Positions 50,794-58,538 of a DNA stretch of 64,000 bases are shown piece by piece (within the stretch, counting starts at the first letter, position 1; every line of letters begins with the position of its first letter). A model generated the notes under the pieces. It searched no databases, was not told the DNA's origin, and saw only the letters and a list, made by a program, of their open reading frames with translations. A program made the translations under genes and the position numbers. Origin of the DNA: a virus; IMG/VR virus record IMGVR_UViG_3300028410_000010, positions 28,316 through 92,315 of that record; one strand, given 5' to 3'.

Positions 50794-51084
50794 ATGAGTA
50801 TGCCTAAAGGGTACAAGGTTGATAGCGGATATGCAACTGTGGGTGATCTTGGAGGTTTAGACTACAGGCGAATCGCTGAAGACATGACTGAGTCTGGTTT
50901 CAAAATGAATCATGCAACTGCGCGTAATGTCTTTTTGCGCGCAATGGAAAAGATTGCAGAGCGAACACATAAGCTAATCAACAATAGTGACAAAGACGTA
51001 GATATTGTCAAGCTGTCAAAGCACCCACACTTTCAAAGTGCAATTCAAGATATTATGCACGATGAATTAAGCAACAGGAAGTAA
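50794..51084 (+). CDS. Helix-turn-helix protein, probable detached sigma region 4.2
   Basis: 96 residues from ATG 50794, two bases after the sigma stop and with AAGGGG upstream. LDYRRIAEDMTESGFKMN and HATARNVFLRAMEKIAER align by eye with the sigma-4 helix-turn-helix (TLEEIG...VTRERIRQIEAKAL). The C-terminal part is helical. I infer that it pairs with the truncated sigma to contact the -35 box. A fusion by +1 frameshift cannot be excluded. Confidence 0.55.
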   Translation: MSMPKGYKVDSGYATVGDLGGLDYRRIAEDMTESGFKMNHATARNVFLRAMEKIAERTHKLINNSDKDVDIVKLSKHPHFQSAIQDIMHDELSNRK

Positions 51085-51085
51085 A

Positions 51086-51397
51086 ATGACACCAAGTAAC
51101 TTCATCAAGAAGATCGGTGATAACGCAAGAGCATCAACAGCAATGCTAGAGATGTGCGGGTGGGATGAAGAAGAGCTTGATGCTTTATTTGTCAAAATTA
51201 CTGCGATCCTTGATGAAGTTACAAAAGGCTTTGCAACCACAGATCTCGAAAATATTAGTAACACGCAGCGAATCGCTCTGTATAATGTGCTTAGGTATAA
51301 GATCGGGAGCATTGTGGAGGACCACCAGATAGATACTACTATGGAGTATCTTAGCAAGATGCTCAGTATTAACTCTGGAGAGGAAACACATGATTAG
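51086..51397 (+). CDS. Unknown helical protein, 103 aa
   Basis: MTPSNFIKKIGDNARASTAM, acidic and helical. It overlaps the next gene by eight bases and lies in the sigma operon. Unrecognised. Confidence 0.6.
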   Translation: MTPSNFIKKIGDNARASTAMLEMCGWDEEELDALFVKITAILDEVTKGFATTDLENISNTQRIALYNVLRYKIGSIVEDHQIDTTMEYLSKMLSINSGEETHD

Positions 51398-51689
51398 CTG
51401 GAAATATTTCGTATCAGTCAGAAAACTAAACGTTCCTAAGTGGCTTGAATCTGCTGGCGTAAAGTCTTACAAGGAGCTTCTCCCAGTTTTGAAGTCACTA
51501 GGTGTTGAACCACCTGATGCGAAAGAAGTTTCATCATACTTTGTTGCTTCAAAAAAAGAGACTGCCAAGAAAGTAGTCAAGCCAACTTTGAAGAAAGAAG
51601 ACGTAGCAGACAAGAAGACACCTTCTAAGAAGGCTGCGCCAAGAAAGAAGAAAAACCTAGGCACAAAGAGTGACGCAGAACTTAAGTAA
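51390..51689 (+). CDS. Basic-tailed protein, possible DNA-binding, 99 aa
   Basis: A short N-terminal helical domain (KWLESAGVKSYKELLPVLKS) is followed by a Lys/Ala/Pro-rich tail (about residues 55-92) like those of histone-like proteins. Function unknown. Confidence 0.58.
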   Translation: MISWKYFVSVRKLNVPKWLESAGVKSYKELLPVLKSLGVEPPDAKEVSSYFVASKKETAKKVVKPTLKKEDVADKKTPSKKAAPRKKKNLGTKSDAELK

Positions 51690-51880
51690 TGTTCGACAAA
51701 GGCGACATAGTTGTCCGGACAGAACCGACATCAGTCAAGGTCGGAACAGTTGGTCTTGTTGTTTCACCGCTTCTTCACAGTTTTTATCATCGAATATTAG
51801 TGAACGATGAAAATACAAACGAGATCATCGTTCAAGTTTGGCGCGCAGAAAACTTTGTGAAGATAAAAGACTACGTGTAA
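51689..51880 (+). CDS. Small barrel-type protein, 63 aa
   Basis: MFDKGDIVVRTEPTSVKVGT then VGLVVSPLLHS matches the GD(I/L)V...G(L/I)V small-barrel family of this genome. Overlaps the preceding stop. Confidence 0.6.
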   Translation: MFDKGDIVVRTEPTSVKVGTVGLVVSPLLHSFYHRILVNDENTNEIIVQVWRAENFVKIKDYV

Positions 51881-51924
51881 AGTGAGAGATTAAAAGACTT
51901 AGGGAAAATATTTCAAATTGATGT

Positions 51925-51954
51925 GTGTAAATTAGCTTGAAAGTAGAATATAAT
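51925..51954 (+). promoter_or_regulatory. Promoter
   Basis: GTGTAAAT starts at 51925; 18 bp from GTGTAA to TATAAT (51949-51954). It lies in the 168-base gap before 52049, in which I see no other gene. Confidence 0.65.
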
Positions 51955-52048
51955 TGCTTTACCAATAAGGATTAATAACAACTACAAGGAAATGATTCTT
52001 TTGCGCGCCGAAAGGCGTACCTACCAAAACAAGTCATGTGAGAATAAA

Positions 52049-52255
52049 ATGAAGTTCCGAGAAGTAAATCGTAAGTTTGAGAATGATGAAATTGCATTGT
52101 GGGACGATAGGAGCCAACCAGATGTTGACGTGAAGGTTCGCATCTTGTCATGTGTTGATGACGACCCACTTGGCCCATTCTACCGCATTCAGCTTGTACG
52201 AGATCACACGTACACTCACACTTTTGAAAAGGATCTCTCTCCCATTGAGAAGTAG
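52049..52255 (+). CDS. Small beta-rich protein, 68 aa
   Basis: ATG 52049 (GTGAGAA upstream) is preferred over ATG 51992, which has its A-G run too close. IALWDDRSQPDVDVKVRILS and YRIQLVRDHTYTHTF suggest strands. Unrecognised. Confidence 0.55.
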   Translation: MKFREVNRKFENDEIALWDDRSQPDVDVKVRILSCVDDDPLGPFYRIQLVRDHTYTHTFEKDLSPIEK

Positions 52256-52263
52256 GAGTAGTC

Positions 52264-52797
52264 ATGGACGAAATTGAACGTAGATGGCTTCTAAAGAATG
52301 ATCCTGTAGTATGGCCTGATATCGCTGTGCTACCTCGAAGAGTAGATCACTTGTCTCAAGTGTATCTTGACGTTCATAAACCTCTTGTATCAAGAGTTAG
52401 ATCGACATGTGAAAGAGTAACATTAAACGGAGAGGTCTTTGCAGGAAAACAGGCACACTTTCACACAGTAAAGATGCCTGGGCCAGAGTTAGGACACAAC
52501 CTTGAAATTGAAAGAGAGATCACCTCCGACGAATTATCAGCACTCTCTGGGCTCATTAAGCCTGGGACGAGAGCTGTAATCAAGCGTAGAACTACATTCA
52601 ATTGGGGTGGAGTTACATGGGAACTTGACAACTTCATGCTTTTTGACTTAGTCATCCTTGAGTGTGAACTCGATTCACTACACAATGAACTTCCAACACC
52701 TCCATGGCTTCCTATTGATAGAGAGATCACGAAAGAAGCTGGGTGGTCTAACTACGAAATCGCACACCAAGATTGGGAGATCCCAAATGTCACTTAA
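52264..52797 (+). CDS. CYTH-domain (triphosphate tunnel) protein, 177 aa
   Basis: The ExExK-like start EIERRWLL (residues 3-10) and basic/acidic strands SRVRS, LEIEREI, VIKRRTTF, WELDNF and LVILECELDS form the tunnel pattern. CYTH proteins are adenylate cyclases, thiamine triphosphatases or polyphosphatases. In a phage the role is unknown; removing or making a nucleotide signal is possible. GAGTAG precedes ATG 52264. Confidence 0.72.
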   Translation: MDEIERRWLLKNDPVVWPDIAVLPRRVDHLSQVYLDVHKPLVSRVRSTCERVTLNGEVFAGKQAHFHTVKMPGPELGHNLEIEREITSDELSALSGLIKPGTRAVIKRRTTFNWGGVTWELDNFMLFDLVILECELDSLHNELPTPPWLPIDREITKEAGWSNYEIAHQDWEIPNVT

Positions 52798-53146
52798 TGA
52801 CACACAAACCATCATCATTGAACTAAACGATGATCACTACGAAACAATCATGGGCGACAGGCCGTTTAATTCTTCGCCCCCATACGTGTACCTGACCTCG
52901 GGAGATAATACATCATTCTCACGCACTGAAACTGAGGGATCTGTCAAGGCTCTTGTCGTAGCATATAACGGTGAACCTTCTTGGCGAGGCTTTAGTGAGT
53001 GTAAGAATATTTACAAGGGGACAACGCTAAGGACACCTTGCAATAACATTGCTAATGCCTTCTACTGGGCACTCGCATTTAGCCGCGCTGGTATTGGAAC
53101 AATCTATACTTTCGACGGCGACAACAACTTCATCCAAAAGGCGTAA
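52787..53146 (+). CDS. Unknown protein, 119 aa
   Basis: ATG 52787 has GGGAG upstream and overlaps the CYTH end. Contains TIIIELNDDHYETIM and PSWRGFSECKNIYKG. Unrecognised. Confidence 0.6.
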   Translation: MSLNDTQTIIIELNDDHYETIMGDRPFNSSPPYVYLTSGDNTSFSRTETEGSVKALVVAYNGEPSWRGFSECKNIYKGTTLRTPCNNIANAFYWALAFSRAGIGTIYTFDGDNNFIQKA

Positions 53147-53147
53147 A

Positions 53148-53369
53148 ATGAAAAAGCGATTTAGAAACATGACCGTGAACGACACAGATTACAGGTACAA
53201 GATTGGAACCACAGCGGTAAAGATCAGGAACGATGAAGGTGTCTCTGAGGTTGCCCCTCTGTCAGAAATTACTGGTAACGCCCACGCAGTTGAACTAATG
53301 AAAGCACGGCAGCTTGAAGTTACACCTGTGATGATCAAAGAGTATATCTTAAATAACATTGAGGAATAG
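53148..53369 (+). CDS. Small protein, 73 aa
   Basis: ATG 53148 follows AAGGCG. MKKRFRNMTVNDTDYRYKIG, then beta and helical segments. Unrecognised; same operon. Confidence 0.58.
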   Translation: MKKRFRNMTVNDTDYRYKIGTTAVKIRNDEGVSEVAPLSEITGNAHAVELMKARQLEVTPVMIKEYILNNIEE

Positions 53370-53374
53370 GACTT

Positions 53375-53731
53375 TTGATAGGTTTTCTTGAATGCAATGC
53401 AATGATTTATATATGGATTGTCTTTATCAGCATCGCTGTAGAAGTAGTAGTGCTGTATAAATCACTGCGTAGCTTTCAAGAAGAGCAAGAAACAGACACA
53501 TCAAAAAGTGAGATCGAAGAAGATCCTTACACTGGAAAGATAGCCTTAGCTGTAACGGATATTAATACGATCGGTGGCCAGATAGTTATTAATGGAAACT
53601 ATTTATTTTGTTACTCGTCACTAGAATGTGATGAAATCATCACAAAAGGAGAAAGTGTCTTCGTTATTAATCGGAAAGTCGATGAAGACGCATATATTGT
53701 CACACACACCCAAGAAAAGGAAAAACCTTGA
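53375..53731 (+). CDS. NfeD-like membrane protein, 118 aa
   Basis: TTG 53375 with AGGAC upstream. N-terminal membrane helix (MIYIWIVFISIAVEVVVLY), then a small beta domain (GKIALAVTDINTIGGQIV... KGESVFVINR) like the OB fold of NfeD. It overlaps the lipoprotein gene, so the two may act together at the membrane. Confidence 0.55.
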   Translation: MIGFLECNAMIYIWIVFISIAVEVVVLYKSLRSFQEEQETDTSKSEIEEDPYTGKIALAVTDINTIGGQIVINGNYLFCYSSLECDEIITKGESVFVINRKVDEDAYIVTHTQEKEKP

Positions 53732-54666
53732 AAAAGTCACTAATTAGTTTGCTTTCTATACTAGTCCTAACAGCCTGTACAACACCTGATATTCAGATGA
53801 TTAGTATCGCTAATGGGCAGACCAACGGTGTTACTGTTGCAGATGATGCATCATCATTCAATGCGGGGATGTTCGATGCAGCATGTAGGGTTGATCTTAG
53901 CGGATTTGACTATATGTACGAACAAGATGTTATGTTAGGTACAGAGAAGGTGCTAGATGCACGAAATCTTGGTGTCCTGATTGGCGTAAAAGACGAGTTA
54001 ATTGTAACAGACCTAAACTTTAACGAAGTTGCAAGATTTGGCACAGATACAGATGAAAACCTTGTTACTGTTACAGATGCTCAAATGACACAATCAGGAG
54101 TCGTCGCACTTGTTGAAGATAGTGAACAGAGTGAGCCCCAAGTTGATTTTTATGATGAGGAAGGAGTAACTAAGGTTACACTGTTTGATCTATCTTGTAC
54201 GTCAAACTGCAGCCTTTCTCTTGAACAAGAACAAGAAGTTGTATACGTTGCTGACGGTCAATCTGTCGTCGCCGTAACAAAAGAAGGATACACGGAGATC
54301 GACAACACAGAAGCTTCACTAACTGTTAACTACGATCCTCGCACAAATTCCCTCATTACAACAAGCAACGACCGAGCAAACATTCAGAGTGTTGAGTTAG
54401 ACGGTTCTGCAAACTGGTCCATAGAGGATATTGGTCGAGTAGTTAGTATTGATCTTGCTGAATCTGCGGGAGTCGCTTTCTTAATGCATGAGATGAATAC
54501 ATTCTACAGAATCACTGCAATACGAACACTAGATGGAGAAATTATATTTTCAAGCCTCATTCCCGATGAAGCAGAAGTCGCTACTGACATTAATGCACGA
54601 ATGATTGTCTTATCAACAAAAGACAATGCAATCGCATATCGAGTAAACATTCAAGACTCGTTATAA
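53728..54666 (+). CDS. Lipoprotein with probable beta-propeller body, 312 aa
   Basis: TTG 53728 start. Signal peptide and lipobox: KKSLISLLSILVLTACTT, Cys17 would be lipidated. The body has repeated strand pairs (VLIGVKDELIVTDL; VYVADGQSVVAVT; SLITTSNDRANIQ; GVAFLMHEMNTFYRI) that look like propeller blades. Phage lipoproteins often block superinfection or injection at the periplasm. That role is inference. It is followed by a strong terminator. Confidence 0.72.
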   Translation: MKKSLISLLSILVLTACTTPDIQMISIANGQTNGVTVADDASSFNAGMFDAACRVDLSGFDYMYEQDVMLGTEKVLDARNLGVLIGVKDELIVTDLNFNEVARFGTDTDENLVTVTDAQMTQSGVVALVEDSEQSEPQVDFYDEEGVTKVTLFDLSCTSNCSLSLEQEQEVVYVADGQSVVAVTKEGYTEIDNTEASLTVNYDPRTNSLITTSNDRANIQSVELDGSANWSIEDIGRVVSIDLAESAGVAFLMHEMNTFYRITAIRTLDGEIIFSSLIPDEAEVATDINARMIVLSTKDNAIAYRVNIQDSL

Positions 54667-54688
54667 AACAGTACAGCAGAGTAACCTG

Positions 54689-54715
54689 AGAGGCACAATC
54701 CGTGCCTCTTTTTTT
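54689..54715 (+). terminator. Rho-independent terminator
   Basis: Stem AGAGGCAC/GTGCCTCT (54689-54696, 54702-54709), 5-base loop, then a run of T to 54715. A new promoter starts at the next base. Confidence 0.93.
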
Positions 54716-54752
54716 GTGCAAATTACTGTCCAACATGATAAAATAGTCATGT
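54716..54752 (+). promoter_or_regulatory. Promoter with inverted repeat around -10
   Basis: GTGCAAAT starts at 54716; 17 bp from GTGCAA to TAAAAT (54739-54744). ACATGA (54733-54738) pairs with TCATGT (54747-54752), leaving the -10 in the loop. The 120-base leader that follows (to 54873) can fold (TGTTAG/CTAACA) and has a tiny ORF at 54757. Confidence 0.62.
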
Positions 54753-54873
54753 AAGAAATGCTTCTGGCCAGCTTTTCCTATGTGACATGTTAGTAACAGC
54801 AGTTACGTATTTAAAAGCTAACAGATGGATTCTGAAGCAGCTGAAACATTATTGTGACGCATAGGACAGTAGC

Positions 54874-54975
54874 ATGGGCAACTACACTGGATTTTATCGA
54901 CGTGGGAATCTTAGTCCTAGACTTGTTGGAAAGTACTCAAAGAAATTGAAAAGTCTGCAGCAGATCGATGAGTGA
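54874..54975 (+). CDS. Very small basic protein, 33 aa
   Basis: AGGA precedes ATG 54874. MGNYTGFYRRGNLSPRLVGK, basic. Its stop lies inside the next start, so coupled translation is likely. Unrecognised. Confidence 0.5.
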   Translation: MGNYTGFYRRGNLSPRLVGKYSKKLKSLQQIDE

Positions 54976-55234
54976 TAAAATTTGGTCCCTGTATGTTGTT
55001 GAATGCGCTGATGGATCTTTGTATACTGGCATTTCTAACGACGTTGCAAAGCGTATTAAAACTCACAACAAAGGAAAAGGCGCGAAGTATACAAGATCGC
55101 GCAAGCCAGTAAAACTCCTAATCTCATGGAAGATTGGAAATAGATCAGAGGTAAGCAAGGCAGAGTACCAGTTTAAACAGAACACGCGCAGCAAGAAGTT
55201 AAAGCTAATCGCTAAGGGTAAATGGAAAGATTAA
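54968..55234 (+). CDS. GIY-YIG nuclease (YhbQ/UvrC-N type)
   Basis: 88 residues. WSLYVVECADGSLYTGIS is the GIY-YIG core (LYV...LYTG), followed by the catalytic Arg in VAKRIKTHNKGKGAKYT and Glu in SKAEYQFKQ. Small stand-alone members may repair or cleave DNA. No DNA-binding domain is attached, so it is not a typical homing enzyme. Confidence 0.85.
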   Translation: MSDKIWSLYVVECADGSLYTGISNDVAKRIKTHNKGKGAKYTRSRKPVKLLISWKIGNRSEVSKAEYQFKQNTRSKKLKLIAKGKWKD

Positions 55235-55283
55235 GTGTTTAACTGTTTCATCTAAAGCCTAGTTAATTAAGTAGAGGTAGACA

Positions 55284-55475
55284 ATGTCAGCATTAAGCTC
55301 TTTTAGACCCCGTGATCTTGTATGTAGATTTCAAAGTAGAGAATACCTTGGAATGGTCCTTGAGACTGATGGGAACACTGACGGCTATTCTTTTATTACT
55401 GTTCTCGGACCAGACGGGTTAAAGCACACGTTTTTTGAAACAGAGATTGTTATTTTAAGAAACGGAGATAAGTAA
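55284..55475 (+). CDS. Small barrel-type protein, 63 aa
   Basis: FRPRDLVCRFQSREYLGMVL with later strands (SFITVLGPDG) fits the small-barrel family. Overlaps the next start by one base. Confidence 0.58.
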   Translation: MSALSSFRPRDLVCRFQSREYLGMVLETDGNTDGYSFITVLGPDGLKHTFFETEIVILRNGDK

Positions 55476-55642
55476 TGGGCGACGTTGTTAATTTTGACAA
55501 ATCAGAAAGAAAAGAGGTCGACGAAGAAGATAAAGACATGACGATCAAGCGAAGTATTACGATTAAAGATTACTTCGCTTTTACACCTATCGTGGTCTTA
55601 TGGTTCTTTATCGTAATCGCAACGATCGCCATGTTCCAATAG
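55475..55642 (+). CDS. Small single-pass membrane protein, 55 aa
   Basis: An acidic N-terminal part followed by one hydrophobic segment (FTPIVVLWFFIVIATIAMF). ATG 55475 overlaps the preceding stop (TAATG). Unknown function. Confidence 0.62.
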   Translation: MGDVVNFDKSERKEVDEEDKDMTIKRSITIKDYFAFTPIVVLWFFIVIATIAMFQ

Positions 55643-55698
55643 TTTGACATGATGTGTGCAAATACCTGATGTGGTATTGTATAATAATCATGTCAAAC
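55642..55698 (+). promoter_or_regulatory. Promoter bracketed by a perfect 12-bp inverted repeat
   Basis: GTGCAAAT starts at 55656; 18 bp from GTGCAA to TATAAT (55680-55685). GTTTGACATGAT (55642-55653) and ATCATGTCAAAC (55687-55698) flank the whole promoter. The right arm ends where the AGGAGG ribosome site of TTG 55710 begins. A second small repeat AATACC/GGTATT lies in the spacer. Confidence 0.7.
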
Positions 55699-55709
55699 AG
55701 GAGGACACA

Positions 55710-56543
55710 TTGGAAAAGCTACCGCGACTCAAGAAAGATCAACTCAAGGTGATTTCAGAGTACGTGCGCAAGCAATCTGAGATCGATCCTGATAAAATCT
55801 TCGCATCTACAGCCTTTATGATGTCAATGACCAGGCGCCTCAGTATCAACAAGGGCCTGACCAAGAAGCAGAAAGCTTGGGCAATTTCTCTGATTAATGC
55901 ACAAGATATTATTGACACCAGGCTTCTGAAGGGGCTCAATACGATCAGGGCTTCTGGCCTTGTTTCTGATCTGGAACACACTATTCACTATTTAGAGAGT
56001 ACGATTGTCAGCAACGGAAAGCTTACAGAAAAAAGCCTTCCAGCATACCAACGTCTGCTACGTGAATACAAGAAGGCTTTGACTGGTGAGAGATGGTGCC
56101 TGTCGAAAGAGCAGAAAGATCTATGCTACGCTTTAAAAACTCACTGGCTCGACAACATTTCCTACTACACACACAAGGGATCTTTTGCGTTTCTAGATTC
56201 TCTATTTACGAATCTAGAAAACAAAGATTATCTCACAGAGAATCAGTACAACGCACTTGCCAAGCGTTTTTGGAAGCAGATTTTAATGCTCGATGCGATC
56301 AAAGCTCTCAAAGGATCACTGGTCCGAATCAAACCGTTCGTTAGCGAAAAAGAGTGTGCCTTAGTACTCGGGCATGTTGTAGTAGATGCCAATTGCGAAA
56401 ACATGATCGATCTCTGCGGGCGTTTTAGTAAAGGGTTCGCTCTCAAAATTCTCTTAGATGGCAAAGTTTGTTACTTCTACCCAAAACTCCATGATCGCAA
56501 AAGCTTTAAGCTTGAGGACTTTAATATCGAAGTAGTCTCTTGA
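55710..56543 (+). CDS. Unknown protein, 277 aa
   Basis: TTG 55710 chosen because AGGAGG lies just upstream and downstream of the promoter; earlier codons would not be transcribed from it. Helical and basic first half (RLKKDQLKVISEYVRKQ, GLTKKQKAWAISLINAQD), mixed second half. No family recognised. It has its own promoter and seems a single-gene unit. Confidence 0.68.
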   Translation: MEKLPRLKKDQLKVISEYVRKQSEIDPDKIFASTAFMMSMTRRLSINKGLTKKQKAWAISLINAQDIIDTRLLKGLNTIRASGLVSDLEHTIHYLESTIVSNGKLTEKSLPAYQRLLREYKKALTGERWCLSKEQKDLCYALKTHWLDNISYYTHKGSFAFLDSLFTNLENKDYLTENQYNALAKRFWKQILMLDAIKALKGSLVRIKPFVSEKECALVLGHVVVDANCENMIDLCGRFSKGFALKILLDGKVCYFYPKLHDRKSFKLEDFNIEVVS

Positions 56544-56545
56544 GT

Positions 56546-56585
56546 TTGTACATTGAACTCACAAGTAGTAAGATTTAAAGTTCAA
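56546..56585 (+). promoter_or_regulatory. Promoter with inverted repeat reaching the ribosome site
   Basis: TTGTAC (56546-56551), 17 bp, TAAGAT (56569-56574). TTGAACT (56553-56559) pairs with AGTTCAA (56579-56585), overlapping the AAGGAG site of ATG 56595. Confidence 0.5.
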
Positions 56586-56594
56586 GGAGAAAAT

Positions 56595-57134
56595 ATGCCA
56601 GATTCAACTTTCTTAGAGATTCACAAGGGCTCAAAAGGTCGCACACTCATTCGAGAAATTCGATGGCATCCGACAGAAGATGACTTCGTTGCCTTCTTGA
56701 AGTCATTGGGTTTTCCCGATGTAAAAGATTATCTTCCATACAATGTGCACGTATACGAGGTGTTTCAAGGAAAACCAATTAAGAAACTCAGCGAGAAAGT
56801 ACTACGTGAACGTTTCTTCTCAGAATCGACAAAGAAAGAGGCAAAAGAAGATACGACATCGTCAGCAGGCCCTCACCTTACTTACGGAGAGCTTTTAGAT
56901 ATTCCTGACAATGCCAAGGTTTGGGTGAAGTATGTTGACAATGAGCACGGAACAATCATGAACAGTGTCTATAAGATTAGACGCTCATCTTCGCAAAAGG
57001 ATGTTTGGTACCTTGAAAAGAAAGGCAAGGAGAGGGAAACTTTTGTTCAAGACACTAAGTCAAGAGAGTCATTTCACTTTTGCACAGATTTGTCTTTAGG
57101 GCTTGGTGTCCTGCAGCTATTCAAGGTGGTATAA
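56595..57134 (+). CDS. Unknown protein, 179 aa
   Basis: ATG 56595 after AAGGAG. FLEIHKGSKGRTLIREIRWH, a helical middle, then LGVLQLFKVV at the end. A linker near residue 90 suggests two domains. Unrecognised. Confidence 0.62.
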   Translation: MPDSTFLEIHKGSKGRTLIREIRWHPTEDDFVAFLKSLGFPDVKDYLPYNVHVYEVFQGKPIKKLSEKVLRERFFSESTKKEAKEDTTSSAGPHLTYGELLDIPDNAKVWVKYVDNEHGTIMNSVYKIRRSSSQKDVWYLEKKGKERETFVQDTKSRESFHFCTDLSLGLGVLQLFKVV

Positions 57135-57138
57135 CAGT

Positions 57139-57423
57139 ATGCAAAGATGCCACGTAGAGGCACGCTCACTAGTGCCAGGCGATCTAATCTATCTCCCACC
57201 TGGTTCATTTAGAGTTACAATAGACACAGATACATCTCATCTTACGACAAGGATAGAAGAGTCTACAAAAATTCCTGTACTTGTTGTCAAGTCTTTCTTC
57301 GACAATAAAAATGAAGTTACCCTGATTAAAGTGGTCATTAACGATAACTCTGTGTTTATCAATATTGGAAAAAAGAAGGTTGAGCTGATTCGAAGTGTGC
57401 AAATTGATTCTGCCTTAGGATAG
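57139..57423 (+). CDS. Small barrel-type protein, 94 aa
   Basis: EARSLVPGDLIYLPPGSFRV then VPVLVVKSFF-like strands. It has the PGD(L)...V start of small barrels. The promoter of the next gene lies in its last codons. Confidence 0.58.
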   Translation: MQRCHVEARSLVPGDLIYLPPGSFRVTIDTDTSHLTTRIEESTKIPVLVVKSFFDNKNEVTLIKVVINDNSVFINIGKKKVELIRSVQIDSALG

Positions 57424-57426
57424 AAT
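57397..57426 (+). promoter_or_regulatory. Promoter within the end of the preceding gene
   Basis: GTGCAAAT starts at 57397; 18 bp from GTGCAA to TAGAAT (57421-57426), then AGAGG and ATG 57472. Confidence 0.6.
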
Positions 57427-57471
57427 ATAACAGTTGAAGGAAAGAACATAACATCATATCAGAGGTAACTG

Positions 57472-58212
57472 ATGGATTTGAACGTTGCAAGCGAAATTGA
57501 TTTCGGAACCGATATTTCTGAGCTCGAGGTTCCAGCCGCACTTAAGAGTCGTATCGCGACCAGCGTAGAATACATTGATGTCGCGCTCGGTGGCTTGGGA
57601 ATGACTCCGTCAGTCGTGACGCTCTTTACTGGAACCCCTGGCGCCGGTAAGTCAACCATGATGTTGACACTTGCAGCAAATCTTGAGGCATCTGGCTGCG
57701 CGGTCATCTACAATGGAGTTGAAGAGTCAGCATACCAGACCAAGATGACCGTCGAGCGTCTAAAGCTAGATGCTAAGTTTGGTATGGGCCAAGAGAAGGA
57801 TGTTAGGACGCTCATTGCAAAGTTCGATCGATACCGCAAGTGCTCTGCAAATAAGTACCGTCACCCAGTAATCATCATTGACAGCCTTCAGGGCTTGCAA
57901 GACAGTCGCTGGAACTCAGGCAGAATTACGTCAAAGACCTCTGAGCATGCTCTCAAGGCGCTTACCGAGTATGCCAAGGAAACTTATGCCAACGTGTTCG
58001 TCATCGGCCAGGTCAATAAAGATGGCAAGATGAACGGCAGTAACAAGCTTCGACACATGTGCGATGCTCACGTCGAGCTCTCGGTCATTGATAACCAAAA
58101 GTCTGAGTATCATGGCTGTCGTCGTCTGTTCACTTCAAAGAACCGCTTCGGTGGTGCAGGGTTTGACCAGCACCTTGAGTTGCAAGCCGACGGCTTCAAC
58201 ATCGTACCGTAA
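57472..58212 (+). CDS. RadA/DnaB-like RecA-fold ATPase
   Basis: 246 residues. Walker A FTGTPGAGKSTMM (about 51-63), Walker B VIIIDSLQGL, VFVIGQVNKDG, and SKNRFGGAGF with the RadA KNRFG motif. The zinc finger and Lon-like domain of bacterial RadA are absent. RadA promotes branch migration in recombination. It may serve phage recombination or loading. Bases here are visibly richer in G and C than in most of the window. Confidence 0.82.
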   Translation: MDLNVASEIDFGTDISELEVPAALKSRIATSVEYIDVALGGLGMTPSVVTLFTGTPGAGKSTMMLTLAANLEASGCAVIYNGVEESAYQTKMTVERLKLDAKFGMGQEKDVRTLIAKFDRYRKCSANKYRHPVIIIDSLQGLQDSRWNSGRITSKTSEHALKALTEYAKETYANVFVIGQVNKDGKMNGSNKLRHMCDAHVELSVIDNQKSEYHGCRRLFTSKNRFGGAGFDQHLELQADGFNIVP

Positions 58213-58223
58213 ACAGGATCAAT

Positions 58224-58454
58224 ATGTCAAATCAGATTCAGTATGGCTTCTTCTCTGCTAAACATGCAAGGAATGGAGCCGACGTAGAAGTTTATTCAAA
58301 CCCACATTCGACAAAAGGGAATGTTTATGTCACGCATGTGTCTTTAGATCCGCTAGGTCGAGATTACCCGTTTGAAGATAAGATCTTTGAAGGTCCTGTT
58401 GATCATCTGATCAGAAAAGTCACAGTAAGCACTAATTCTCTTCAGTCATTTTAA
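58224..58454 (+). CDS. Small protein, 76 aa
   Basis: AGGATC precedes ATG 58224. Beta-like (GNVYVTHVSLDPLGRDYPFE). Unrecognised. Confidence 0.58.
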   Translation: MSNQIQYGFFSAKHARNGADVEVYSNPHSTKGNVYVTHVSLDPLGRDYPFEDKIFEGPVDHLIRKVTVSTNSLQSF

Positions 58455-58467
58455 AAGCGTTCCATTT

Positions 58468-58496
58468 GTGCAAATTTTTGCTGCAGATGGTAAAAT
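58468..58496 (+). promoter_or_regulatory. Promoter of the moxR-like gene
   Basis: GTGCAAAT starts at 58468; 17 bp from GTGCAA to TAAAAT (58491-58496). Confidence 0.62.
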
Positions 58497-58538
58497 ATAC
58501 AAGTTAGGAACAAACTAACCCGCCTCTGGAGGCAACTT

